From: Candidatus Poribacteria bacterium
GTDB lineage: Bacteria > Poribacteria > DTPJ01 > WJIO01
NCBI GenBank assembly: GCA_014730235.1
Contig: WJIO01000245.1
Location: 1-35,904, forward strand
DNA length: 35,904 nt
Reading direction: 5' to 3'
Shown: in pieces, positions 1-7,481 of the stretch
How the letters are laid out: every line of letters begins with the position of its first letter
Numbering within the stretch: the first letter of the stretch is position 1
Translations under genes and position numbers: made by a program
The notes under the pieces: model-generated
What the model saw: only the letters and a program-made list of their open reading frames with translations
What the model was told of the DNA's origin: nothing
Databases searched by the model: none

Positions 1-87
1 CCTGCTTCAAGCTTTTTGAAAAAGCTTGAGCAAAAAGGAATAAGAGTTTCGCAGGAATGACAGCCTGATAGCATTTTCATTTGCTAG
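1..87 (+). repeat. Partial, degraded copy of the MITE family at the window edge
   Basis: The stretch at about 50-87 (CGCAGGAATGACAG followed by CTGATAGCATTTTCA) matches the core and the start of the right arm of the repeat family described at 33379-33518. The outer terminal repeat that should follow is not recognisable. To the left, bases 6-32 form a short perfect hairpin (AAGCTTTTT against AAAAAGCTT) sitting where the core palindrome loop would be, so the core may have been split by another small sequence. The left half lies outside the window. I regard it as a decayed copy. Confidence 0.5.
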
Positions 88-156
88 TGTCTCTTTAAGC
101 ACTGCAACATCTGGTTTTAGTTAATTTTAGAAATATCAGTATCCATTTTTTTACGA

Positions 157-604
157 TTACAATAAAGCCTCTCTTTTTAATCATTCTTGAGCAAATTTTA
201 TCGGTTTTCTGTTTGTATCGTATACCTAATTACACATGGTAGACATAGCTTTAGTAGTAATTTTACCATCTAACCGGTCCAGAATATCGTCAACATTTGA
301 TATTTTTGATTCTTCCGGGTTTAGTGTGGTAATAATTGAAAATGCTCTCAGCTTGTCATTCCTGCGAAAGCAGGAATCTAGTCTTTATGCGGATCTACTG
401 GATTCCTGCTTCCGCAGGAATGACAGTATAAAGAAGTTTCTTATCTTTACCCCACTCAAGTCGGAAGAGCCATATTTTTTCCAGCAATTCAGTTTTTACA
501 AAAGGTAAGTACCCATGTGGTGTTACATCCCAGAGGTATAAGCCATAAAAGATCAAAAAAAGATCAAACTTATCCTTATCACTTAAAGTCAACTTTATGT
601 TATA
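157..604 (-). pseudogene. Remnant of an osmoprotectant (glycine betaine type) ABC binding-protein gene, split by a MITE
   Basis: Read on the minus strand, 592-473 encodes a segment ending PFVKTELLEKI. Bases 303-157 encode SNVDDILDRLDGKITTKAM, then a stop (TAG at 226-228), then VYDTNRKPIKFAQE, a second stop (TGA at 181-183) and LKREALL. Joined, these follow the C-terminal pattern of OpuAC/OsmF-family binding proteins (P-V-V-R-x-x-x-L-E-K, then L-x-G-K-I-T-x-x-x-M, then an R-E-F-L-like helix). The 164-bp repeat at 308-471 lies between the halves. An in-frame TAG at 605-607 closes the frame upstream, so only about the last 120 codons survive. The family call is from memory of the domain's C-terminal motif, not a search; the coding character and exact joint are visible in the sequence. 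Confidence 0.55.
300..479 (-). mobile_element. MITE copy with exact 8-bp target duplication (element 308-471)
   Basis: Element 308-471 (164 bp) begins GATTCTTCCGGGTTTAGTG and ends CGGAAGAGCC, an imperfect terminal inverted repeat. It is flanked by ATATTTTT at 300-307 and again at 472-479, an exact 8-bp duplication. It is inverted relative to the other copies: the arm containing AAAATTTTC-like sequence is on the left. Its core (355-424) is longer than in other copies, with two hairpins (CATTCCTGCGAAAGCAGGAAT and ATTCCTGC..GCAGGAAT) separated by a spacer. There is no coding capacity. The GG(C/T)TCTTCC-type ends and 8-bp duplication are typical of ISL3-family insertion sequences, so a transposase elsewhere probably moves it. 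Confidence 0.85.
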
Positions 605-683
605 CTAATGTGTCATTATAGATTGAAAAAGTTAAGTTGGCAAATATGCTTTTCACAAATTACTTTACGAGAGGCATGAACCC

Positions 684-1637
684 ATGTATACTATTGAATT
701 AAAAGGTATTACCAAGACCTTTGGGAAGCATTTGGCTGTAGATAATCTATCTTTGGCTGTTCCCCAGGGAAGCGTTTATGGCTTTATCGGTCCCAATGGC
801 TCTGGTAAAACTACGACACTTCGGATGATTATGAATATTTTTTACCCGGACAGAGGTGAAATACTTGTCTTTGGTGAGAAAATGAACCCAGCTATAACGG
901 ACCGAATAGGGTATATGCCGGAAGAACGAGGTTTGTATAAAAGAATGAAAGTTCGGAAACTGCTCAGATTTTACGGTGATCTGAAAAATGGTGAGAATAT
1001 TAAAGAGGAAGTTGATAAATGGCTGGCAAGGCTTGAGTTAAGTGAATGGGGGGATAAAAAGGTTGAAACCCTCAGCAAAGGCATGAGCCAGAAAGTGCAG
1101 TTTACCTCTACTGTGTTGGCAAAACCGGATCTGGTGATACTGGATGAACCCTTCGCCGGTCTTGATCCTGTAAATGCCGAAGTTATTAAAGATGCCATAC
1201 TGGAACTGCAATCATCAGGAACTACGGTTATATTCAGCACCCATGATATGAACGTGGCGGAAAAAATGTGCAGTTTTATATTTATGATATTCAAAGGCAG
1301 AAAAGTCCTGGATGGTACTCTTGAATCCATACAAGAGGAATATGGCAACGACACCATTCGCATTCGTACCAATGAAGGTATTTCTGCCCTTAGAAATCTC
1401 AAAGGGGTGGAAAAGGTAAATAACTTTGGCCAAATGCAAGAACTGCGAATAAGCCAGGACAGCGATCCCCAGGAAGTGCTTAAAGCCATAGTGGAACGCT
1501 CACGCGTAAACAGCTTTGAAGTTGTCAAACCTTCACTATACGATATTTTTCTGAGAATAGCTGGTCCCGAAGCAAGAGAGGTTAAAAATGAGCAAGATAC
1601 TCAAATTGAGCAAGAGAGAATACATAGCCTCGGTTAA
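684..1637 (+). CDS. ABC transporter ATP-binding protein, NatA-like
   Basis: Cytoplasmic ATPase subunit of an ABC-2 type exporter, 317 residues. Walker A GPNGSGKT is at 36-43, the signature LSKGMSQ at 130-136, Walker B LVILDEP at 150-156 followed by the D-loop AGLDP, and the switch histidine in STHD at 187. The roughly 90 residues after the ATPase core resemble the C-terminal extension (DUF4162) of NatA-type sodium/drug exporters. The start ATG at 684 has a GAGAGG-type ribosome site about 10 bases upstream; an ATG at 676 is out of frame. The permease gene overlaps its 3' end by 50 bases, so the two are translated together. The exported substrate cannot be read from the sequence; Na+, drugs or a peptide are possible. 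Confidence 0.9.
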   Translation: MYTIELKGITKTFGKHLAVDNLSLAVPQGSVYGFIGPNGSGKTTTLRMIMNIFYPDRGEILVFGEKMNPAITDRIGYMPEERGLYKRMKVRKLLRFYGDLKNGENIKEEVDKWLARLELSEWGDKKVETLSKGMSQKVQFTSTVLAKPDLVILDEPFAGLDPVNAEVIKDAILELQSSGTTVIFSTHDMNVAEKMCSFIFMIFKGRKVLDGTLESIQEEYGNDTIRIRTNEGISALRNLKGVEKVNNFGQMQELRISQDSDPQEVLKAIVERSRVNSFEVVKPSLYDIFLRIAGPEAREVKNEQDTQIEQERIHSLG

Positions 1638-2901
1638 AAGCAAAGGTTTTATTATCGGTCTTATTTTAGCCCCTATTTTTATGAGCGGCAGTCTTATTGC
1701 CTTAGCAATTTTTAAGGACAGGGTTGATACAAATGATAAAAAGATAGCCATTGTAGATCGGACCGGTGAAATTGCTGAACATCTGGTTAAAGCAGCTGAG
1801 GATAGAAACAAAAGAGAGGTATACGAAGAGGAAACGGGTAAAAAAGTTAAACCATCCTATCTGCTGGAAATTGTGAAGCCTGATAGGGAAAGTGTAGAGG
1901 AACAAAGACTTGAGCTTTCGGATAAAGTAAGAAAGGGGCAGTTCCACGCCTTCGTTGATATTGGCCCGGATGTAATTCATCCGGGAGCGGGCCCGGATAA
2001 CCGGGTTTCTTATTATGCCAGAAACCCGGTTATGGATGAAATACGCGGCTGGATAAACTGGCCCATTAACGACAGGTTGAGAAAGCTGAGGTTAGCCGAT
2101 GCTGGTATTGAAGAATCAGAGGTCGGGGATTTATTCCACTGGGTAAACGTGGAAGGTATGGGCCTTGTGACTGTAGACAGCGGAACAGGCCGGGTCAAAG
2201 GAGGTGAAAGGGCCAACGAAGGTAGGGCCATTGGTGTTCCCATTGGCATGATGATGCTTATGTTCCTGATGATCATGATGGGCGTTTCACCTATGGTTAG
2301 CTCCGTAATGGAGGAAAAGACTCAGCGAATCGCTGAGGTTATGCTTGGTTCGGTAAGGCCCTTTGAGTTTATGATGGGTAAAGTGCTGGGAAGCGTAGCG
2401 GTGGCCCTTACGTCTTCGTGTATATACGTTTTAGGAGGCATTTACATAGTAAGACGAATGGGGTTGGCCCAGTATATACCATATAATATGCTGCCCTGGT
2501 TCTTTAGCTATATGGTTACCGCAATTTTTATGCTTGGTTCCACAGCCTCAGCCCTGGGATCCACTTGCAGCGAGCCTAAGGACGCTCAATCTCTGACTTT
2601 TCCCACTATACTACCGGCCATGATCCCTATGTTTACCATGATGCCGGTTCTTAGAGAACCTAACGGTTCATTTGCCACAGGATTATCTCTGATTCCACCT
2701 TTTACACCCTTTGTGATGTTATTAAGACAGACTTCACCTGGAGGGATACCAGCATGGCAGCCCTGGGTTGGACTTATTGGAATACTTGTGTTTACTATCC
2801 TGTCGGTATGGGTTGGAGGTCGTATCTTCAGAGTGGGAATTTTGACTCAAGGAACTCCTCCTAAATTTTCAAATATAGTAAAATGGGCAATAAAAGGTTA
2901 A
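1588..2901 (+). CDS. ABC-2 type transporter permease, NatB-like
   Basis: Membrane subunit partnering the ATPase just upstream, 437 residues. One membrane segment near residues 20-42 is followed by a long extracytoplasmic domain (about 45-210), then a cluster of about five hydrophobic segments in the C-terminal half. The motif VMEEKTQRIAEVMLGSVRP before the membrane cluster is the characteristic coupling motif of the ABC2_membrane_3 / NatB family. The start ATG at 1588 has an AGAGAGG ribosome site and lies inside the ATPase gene. Length and topology match NatB-type permeases. The next gene begins 19 bases after its stop, suggesting the exporter heads the longer transcript. Confidence 0.88.
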   Translation: MSKILKLSKREYIASVKSKGFIIGLILAPIFMSGSLIALAIFKDRVDTNDKKIAIVDRTGEIAEHLVKAAEDRNKREVYEEETGKKVKPSYLLEIVKPDRESVEEQRLELSDKVRKGQFHAFVDIGPDVIHPGAGPDNRVSYYARNPVMDEIRGWINWPINDRLRKLRLADAGIEESEVGDLFHWVNVEGMGLVTVDSGTGRVKGGERANEGRAIGVPIGMMMLMFLMIMMGVSPMVSSVMEEKTQRIAEVMLGSVRPFEFMMGKVLGSVAVALTSSCIYVLGGIYIVRRMGLAQYIPYNMLPWFFSYMVTAIFMLGSTASALGSTCSEPKDAQSLTFPTILPAMIPMFTMMPVLREPNGSFATGLSLIPPFTPFVMLLRQTSPGGIPAWQPWVGLIGILVFTILSVWVGGRIFRVGILTQGTPPKFSNIVKWAIKG

Positions 2902-2920
2902 TTTTTAAGAAAGGAATAAA

Positions 2921-4039
2921 ATGAATCCAAGAGAAAGAATCCTGAAAACCATGAAAGGACAAAAAGCGGACAGGGTTCCCCTTGTTCTTCCGGGATTTCA
3001 ATGTAAATCTCATGAAGAATTGAAAAAAATGGGAGATTCCTATCGCAAAACTATTGCTAAAAGGATTATAGACGAGACTGGATTTCGCATCGGTATTCCT
3101 TCACATATAAATCGCATGTTAGTAACACCAAATCAGCGCATAAGCCACCAGCGCGAAGAATTACCCAGCGGCAACAGGAGAAATCTGGGTAAAATCGATA
3201 CACCATTGGGTGAACTTACATTTATAACAGAGTGGGATCCTAAATCAAGAACCGGATGGCAGGTAAAATATCCAGTGGAAACCTATGACGATATAAAAAA
3301 GATCGCATCTGTTCCCTGGGAAATTCCCAACGGACTAAAGCCGCCGGTGATGGATTCCCTGTCAGAGGAATTCAACCAGCGGGGTATAATGGAAACCCGT
3401 ATATCTTCTCCCTTTGTCTGTGTATCTGCCATGATGAGCTACGAGTGGTTTTTGGAATTATGCTACCTTGACATGCCATTAGTAAAGGAACTTACGGAAA
3501 TTTGCCGTCAGAGGGTGCTGGACTGCGTTAAGGTAATGCTGTCAGAACCGGGTATCGAATATGTCTGGATGGGCGGCAGCGAGTGGGTAACACCTCCAAT
3601 GGCTCCCACGGATGTTTATGACGCGCTGGTTCAGGAACAGGAAAAGAGCATTATTGACTATATACATAATAACAGCGATGCTGTTGTCCATATACACTGT
3701 CACGGCCGGGTGAAAGACGCACTTCCCAGGATGATACAACGGGGTGGAGACTATACAGAGCCAGTTGAGCCGCCGCCAGATGGCGATATTACCATGGCTG
3801 AAGCCAAAGAGGTTTCGAAGGGAAAAATTACCCTTGGCGGAAACATAGAATGTCGTGTATTATGTAATGAGTCGGAAAAGGAAGTGGAACAGGCTGTTAG
3901 GGATGCTTTTGACGGCGGTAAAGAACGCTTTGTCCTGAGACCTACCGAAGGCCCTTCACCGCTTATAAGCGAACAGGAATTCAAGAATTATATGCGCGTT
4001 GTTGACTTATGGGAAGAACTGTCGCCTATAGGTGATTGA
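2921..4039 (+). CDS. Uroporphyrinogen decarboxylase (UROD) family protein, methyltransferase-like
   Basis: A 372-residue protein with the UROD-superfamily opening RERILKTMKGQKADRVPL. This family includes both HemE and the corrinoid/coenzyme methyltransferases MtaA, MtbA and CmuA. The C-terminal half has HIHCHG at 257-262, roughly where MtaA-type enzymes carry their zinc ligand H-x-C, followed by GGNIECRVL with a cysteine at 311. A metal-dependent methyl transfer is therefore plausible. It is unlikely to be HemE: no other haem gene is nearby, and such paralogues are common in Poribacteria and planctomycete-like genomes with unknown substrates. Ribosome site AAAGGAA precedes the ATG. It sits 19 bases after the NatB-like gene and just before a dehydrogenase. 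Confidence 0.82.
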   Translation: MNPRERILKTMKGQKADRVPLVLPGFQCKSHEELKKMGDSYRKTIAKRIIDETGFRIGIPSHINRMLVTPNQRISHQREELPSGNRRNLGKIDTPLGELTFITEWDPKSRTGWQVKYPVETYDDIKKIASVPWEIPNGLKPPVMDSLSEEFNQRGIMETRISSPFVCVSAMMSYEWFLELCYLDMPLVKELTEICRQRVLDCVKVMLSEPGIEYVWMGGSEWVTPPMAPTDVYDALVQEQEKSIIDYIHNNSDAVVHIHCHGRVKDALPRMIQRGGDYTEPVEPPPDGDITMAEAKEVSKGKITLGGNIECRVLCNESEKEVEQAVRDAFDGGKERFVLRPTEGPSPLISEQEFKNYMRVVDLWEELSPIGD

Positions 4040-4072
4040 TATGGAGTGGAATATAGAGTTCCAGAATATATA

Positions 4073-5083
4073 ATGACAATAAAACAAATCGTTTTTCCTA
4101 AGCAGAATAAAGTCGTGTGCCAGGAGACTGAAGCTGATTTCTCTCTAGGGGTTAATGATATAGCCATAAAAACCCATTACTCTTTGGTTTCAGCCGGAAC
4201 AGAACTGGCTAAACTTACAGGTCTTCAAAAAGTAAAATATCCTTTCATACCGGGAAACAGGGCTGTAGGTGAGGTAATCGAAACAGGAGCAGGAGTTAAA
4301 AAATTTGATGTAGGAGATATGATTTTTACCCATTCCCCCCATGTAAGCCATGCAAAGGCAACCAAGTTTTGCGCGAGGATATCTGATAATATTGATCTAT
4401 GTTATGCGTCACTGGTAGGACTTGGCCTTGTGGCCATGACAGCCATACGGGTAGGTCAGCCGGAATTAGGGGATAAGGTAGTGATTACAGGCATGGGTGT
4501 TGTGGGGAATCTTTGTGCCCAACTGCTTAATGCTTCAGGTGTTGATGTCATAGGAGTAGATGTTATCCAGTCAAGGCTTGATCTGGCGAAGAAATGCGGT
4601 ATAATGAATATAATTAATCCCAGAACTCAGGATATACGTTCCGCTGTAATGGATTTAACAGATGGTCATGGTGCAGAATATGTTATTGAAGCCACAGGCA
4701 ATCCCCCTATTATAGAGACGGCCTGCGCTGTCGTAGCGAAACAGGGACAGATAATTCTGCTGGGATCACCGCGGGGAGAATACCAGACGGATGTGACACC
4801 TTTGCTTAATTCCGTTCACCTGTGGAAAGATCAGGGGAGTATACAGCTAAAAGGTGCTCATGAATGGCGATACCCCATGTATGACAACGGATATGCGAAA
4901 CATTCCATGATCCGCAATGCCGATATCTTCTTCAGGATGCTGGCTCAGGAAAAAATAAATGTCGGTGATATAATTACCCATATTGTAGAACCTCAACAGG
5001 CTGAAGAAGCCTTTTTTGGACTATTAAATAACAAAGATAAATATCTAGGGGTGGTATTTGACTGGACGAATCAGGAACAATAA
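4073..5083 (+). CDS. Medium-chain (zinc-type) alcohol dehydrogenase family protein lacking zinc ligands
   Basis: MDR-superfamily oxidoreductase, 336 residues from ATG 4073. The N-terminal GroES-like domain contains YPFIPGNRAVGEV, and the Rossmann domain has GMGVVGNLCAQL for NAD(P). The usual catalytic zinc cysteine (G-x-C-G-T/S-D) is replaced by SAGTELAK, and the four-cysteine structural zinc loop is absent, so it resembles the BchC-like and bi-domain oxidoreductase branch rather than a classical zinc alcohol dehydrogenase. The reading frame is also open from GTG 4046, which has AGGTGA about 10 bases upstream. I prefer 4073 because family members begin close to the KQIVFP strand, but 4046 is possible. 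It overlaps gpsA by 26 bases. A polyol or sugar substrate is likely by context only. Confidence 0.85.
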   Translation: MTIKQIVFPKQNKVVCQETEADFSLGVNDIAIKTHYSLVSAGTELAKLTGLQKVKYPFIPGNRAVGEVIETGAGVKKFDVGDMIFTHSPHVSHAKATKFCARISDNIDLCYASLVGLGLVAMTAIRVGQPELGDKVVITGMGVVGNLCAQLLNASGVDVIGVDVIQSRLDLAKKCGIMNIINPRTQDIRSAVMDLTDGHGAEYVIEATGNPPIIETACAVVAKQGQIILLGSPRGEYQTDVTPLLNSVHLWKDQGSIQLKGAHEWRYPMYDNGYAKHSMIRNADIFFRMLAQEKINVGDIITHIVEPQQAEEAFFGLLNNKDKYLGVVFDWTNQEQ

Positions 5084-6173
5084 TCAGAAAATTGCTGTTA
5101 TAGGTGGTGGAAGCTGGGGAACTGCTCTGGCTGTTCTTCTTGGTAATAAGGGATTAAATACTCATCTCTGGGTAAGACGTGAGGAACTGGTCAGGGAAAT
5201 CCAGAATACCCATATAAATCCCGAATATCTTTCCCGAGCTTATATTCCCGATTCAGTTACCGTAAGTAGTGTCATGTCGGATGTGGTCAATAACGCTGAT
5301 CTGACAATTGTTGTTGTGCCTTCACAATACATGAGAGCTGTTGTAAAAGATATGAAATCCCATTTAATGGATAAAGCCATCGTTTGTAGCGCATCCAAAG
5401 GTATTGAAATGGGCTCATTTAAGCGTATGAGTCAGGTATTAAGGGAGGAATTGGGCATATCAAGAAAGCATATAGCAGTACTTTCGGGCCCTAGCCATGC
5501 TGAGGAAGTATGTATGGGGAAGGCTACGGCTGTGGTTTCTGCTTCTTCTTCCAATAAAGTGGCTGAATACGTTCAGCAGATTTTCAGTACCAGCACTTTC
5601 AGAGTCTACACTTCCAGGGATGTCAGAGGTGTAGAATATGGTGGGGCGTTAAAAAATGTAGTTGCTATCGGTGCTGGTATTTGTGACGGCCTTCAAAAAA
5701 TAGATTTAGAAGATCGACAAAGCAGCGTAGGGGATAATGCCAAAGCGTCTTTGCTGACCAGAGGTATAGAGGAAATGGCCCGGATGGGTCTTTACCTTGG
5801 TTCCCGGAAAAACACCTTTTACGGTCTGTCCGGCTGGGGTGACCTTCTGGTGACGGCTTATAGCCGTTTTGGACGTAACAGAATGGTGGGAGAATGTCTT
5901 GCTATGGGCATGACTATGGAACAGATAAAAACAGAAAAGCTACAGGGAATGGTCTCCGAAGGTGTGGAAACAGCCAGAGCCGCCTACGAACTCAGCAGGA
6001 CTATAAATGTGGAAATGCCTATTACCGAGCAGACATATAAAGTTATATATGAGGGTAAAGATATAGAAACTGCTATACACGACCTGATGTCCCGAATTCC
6101 AAAACCCGAACACGGATATTATATAAAAGGAATACCAAAGAGATTGCTCCTTGCCTTGAAAGGAAGGACATAA
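5058..6173 (+). CDS. gpsA: NAD(P)H-dependent glycerol-3-phosphate dehydrogenase
   Basis: Catalyses reversible reduction of dihydroxyacetone phosphate to sn-glycerol 3-phosphate for phospholipid synthesis. The nucleotide-binding motif GGGSWGTALA is at residues 16-25, followed by SGPSHAEEV, the catalytic-lysine motif GALKNVVAIGAGICDGL, and GDNAKASLLTRGIEEMARMG. All are GpsA hallmarks. At 371 residues it is some 30-40 longer than typical GpsA. The start is TTG at 5058, supported by AGGGGTGG 4-11 bases upstream; it lies inside the preceding dehydrogenase gene, giving a 26-base overlap. The following gene starts 2 bases after its stop. Finding this housekeeping gene inside a catabolic-looking operon is unusual, and glycerol phosphate could link it to the importer that converges on this operon. 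Confidence 0.95.
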   Translation: MTGRIRNNNQKIAVIGGGSWGTALAVLLGNKGLNTHLWVRREELVREIQNTHINPEYLSRAYIPDSVTVSSVMSDVVNNADLTIVVVPSQYMRAVVKDMKSHLMDKAIVCSASKGIEMGSFKRMSQVLREELGISRKHIAVLSGPSHAEEVCMGKATAVVSASSSNKVAEYVQQIFSTSTFRVYTSRDVRGVEYGGALKNVVAIGAGICDGLQKIDLEDRQSSVGDNAKASLLTRGIEEMARMGLYLGSRKNTFYGLSGWGDLLVTAYSRFGRNRMVGECLAMGMTMEQIKTEKLQGMVSEGVETARAAYELSRTINVEMPITEQTYKVIYEGKDIETAIHDLMSRIPKPEHGYYIKGIPKRLLLALKGRT

Positions 6174-6175
6174 AA

Positions 6176-7477
6176 ATGGATAAATTAAAACTAAGTTACG
6201 GCAGCGGCAAAATTGACCTGAAAATACCAAAATCAAACCTTTCCGGGTTTATTAAACCAAGACCGACAAAGCGAAGATATGATCCCCGGAAAGCACTGCC
6301 AAAGGTTCTTGAATTACCAGTATCCTGCGAACCCATAGAAATCATTGTTAAAAACAAGAAAATATGCGTTACCATTGAAGATTATACACGTTCAGAACCC
6401 CACGAGGCCATAGTTTCGGCTTTATCCCAAAAGCTGAACGATGCAGATATGGTTCAATATATTGTGGTTACAGGAACTCATAATCCGGCAGATGAAAGAA
6501 ATCTCAGAATAAAAGCCATGATTGAGGGAATTGCCGAAGATATAGGTTTAAACTACAATGTGGCCATAAACGCATCCAGGGAGAAAGACCAATTTGATTG
6601 TGTTGGCACAACTTCCAGCGGAACGGAGGTTTGGGCCAACAAAAAGGCTCTGGATTGTGACGTGTTTATCGCCGGCGCGGACATGAAACCCCATTACTTT
6701 GCCGGATACAGCGCGGCCAATAAACATTTTCTGCCGGGAATCTGTGCCTTTGATACAGTGCGGGTAAATCACTGCGGATTAATCAAGGATGAGCGTTCTA
6801 ATTACGGTCGACATCCCTGGCATTATGATTCTAAGCGCAATGAGAATCCCCTGGTTTCGGATATGATAGAGGCCATGAACCTTATCGCTCAGGACAGGCT
6901 TGTATACGCCCTGGCCATGATAAATGACGGAGATATACTTTGGTCTCAGTTTGGTGACCTGGAAGCCGTTACCCGTAATGGTATAAAGACTGCTGATGAA
7001 ATATATGCTTTCAGTGTAAATCCGGTGAAATACCTGGTGGTAAGTCCCGGTGGAATCCCTGAAGATAGTTATCTTTACTCGGCTCAGCGGGCCCCGGAAT
7101 TAACTCTGGAATCCGTCCAACCGGGTGGTCAGGTGCTTCTACTTAGCGAGTGTGCATTAGGTATACATACAGGAGAAAACCAGCAGGTTGTGGAGGATTT
7201 CCACAAGGCCATGATGACTGATGTTGACACCCTTTCAGAAATGCTGGATCAGCCAGACGTGAAGTTCCATACATATAAGGCCTACAGGTTCAAGCGTATG
7301 CTTCAGAAGGTAAAGATTTTGGGCTATTCTGCCCTTGATGACGATATATTGAAAAGTGTGAATATTCAACCTGTTGATGATCCTCAAGCCGTTCTTGATC
7401 AATGGCTAAAGGATGATCCTTATGCTAAAATTCTTGCTGTGGATAAGGCCAATAAACTGGCTGTTTATGCTGAGTAA
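6176..7477 (+). CDS. LarA-like nickel-pincer racemase/epimerase family protein (DUF2088)
   Basis: A 433-residue homologue of lactate racemase LarA, which uses a lysine-tethered nickel-pincer nucleotide to racemise 2-hydroxy acids. TGTHN gives His102. PHYFAGYSAANK gives His173 and Lys183, and VRVNH gives His199. The Lactobacillus enzyme uses His108, His174, Lys184 and His200, so the spacing of the last three residues is identical here. That strongly supports cofactor binding and a racemase or epimerase reaction. The larB, larC and larE genes needed for cofactor synthesis are not in this window. Lactate, malate or a sugar acid are all possible substrates; operon company points to sugar-acid or polyol metabolism. 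ATG 6176 follows AAGGAAGG and lies 2 bases after gpsA. Confidence 0.85.
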   Translation: MDKLKLSYGSGKIDLKIPKSNLSGFIKPRPTKRRYDPRKALPKVLELPVSCEPIEIIVKNKKICVTIEDYTRSEPHEAIVSALSQKLNDADMVQYIVVTGTHNPADERNLRIKAMIEGIAEDIGLNYNVAINASREKDQFDCVGTTSSGTEVWANKKALDCDVFIAGADMKPHYFAGYSAANKHFLPGICAFDTVRVNHCGLIKDERSNYGRHPWHYDSKRNENPLVSDMIEAMNLIAQDRLVYALAMINDGDILWSQFGDLEAVTRNGIKTADEIYAFSVNPVKYLVVSPGGIPEDSYLYSAQRAPELTLESVQPGGQVLLLSECALGIHTGENQQVVEDFHKAMMTDVDTLSEMLDQPDVKFHTYKAYRFKRMLQKVKILGYSALDDDILKSVNIQPVDDPQAVLDQWLKDDPYAKILAVDKANKLAVYAE

Positions 7478-7481
7478 AAAA

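Noticed and set aside
355-424. Repeated palindromes as a possible CRISPR array
   Set aside because: The repeats are dispersed over the whole window, lie inside longer inverted-repeat elements, and are not regularly spaced; no cas genes are present.
236-508. Plus-strand open frame of 90 codons across the first full MITE
   Set aside because: Its sequence (including SFLRKQESS) is a translation of the repeat and of the antisense of the binding-protein remnant; it has no ribosome site or similarity of its own.
971-1528. Long minus-strand frame inside the NatA-like ATPase gene
   Set aside because: It is antisense to a clear ABC ATPase, serine-rich and without motifs, typical of a shadow frame.
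2921-4039. Calling the UROD-family gene hemE
   Set aside because: The active-site region differs from HemE, a second paralogue is present in the same window, and no other haem biosynthesis genes are near; methyltransferase-like relatives are more likely.
7413-7481. Upstream start for the PQQ-like propeller gene
   Set aside because: It would place a non-signal-like sequence before the signal peptide and overlap the preceding gene by 65 bases; ATG 7482 gives a normal signal peptide.
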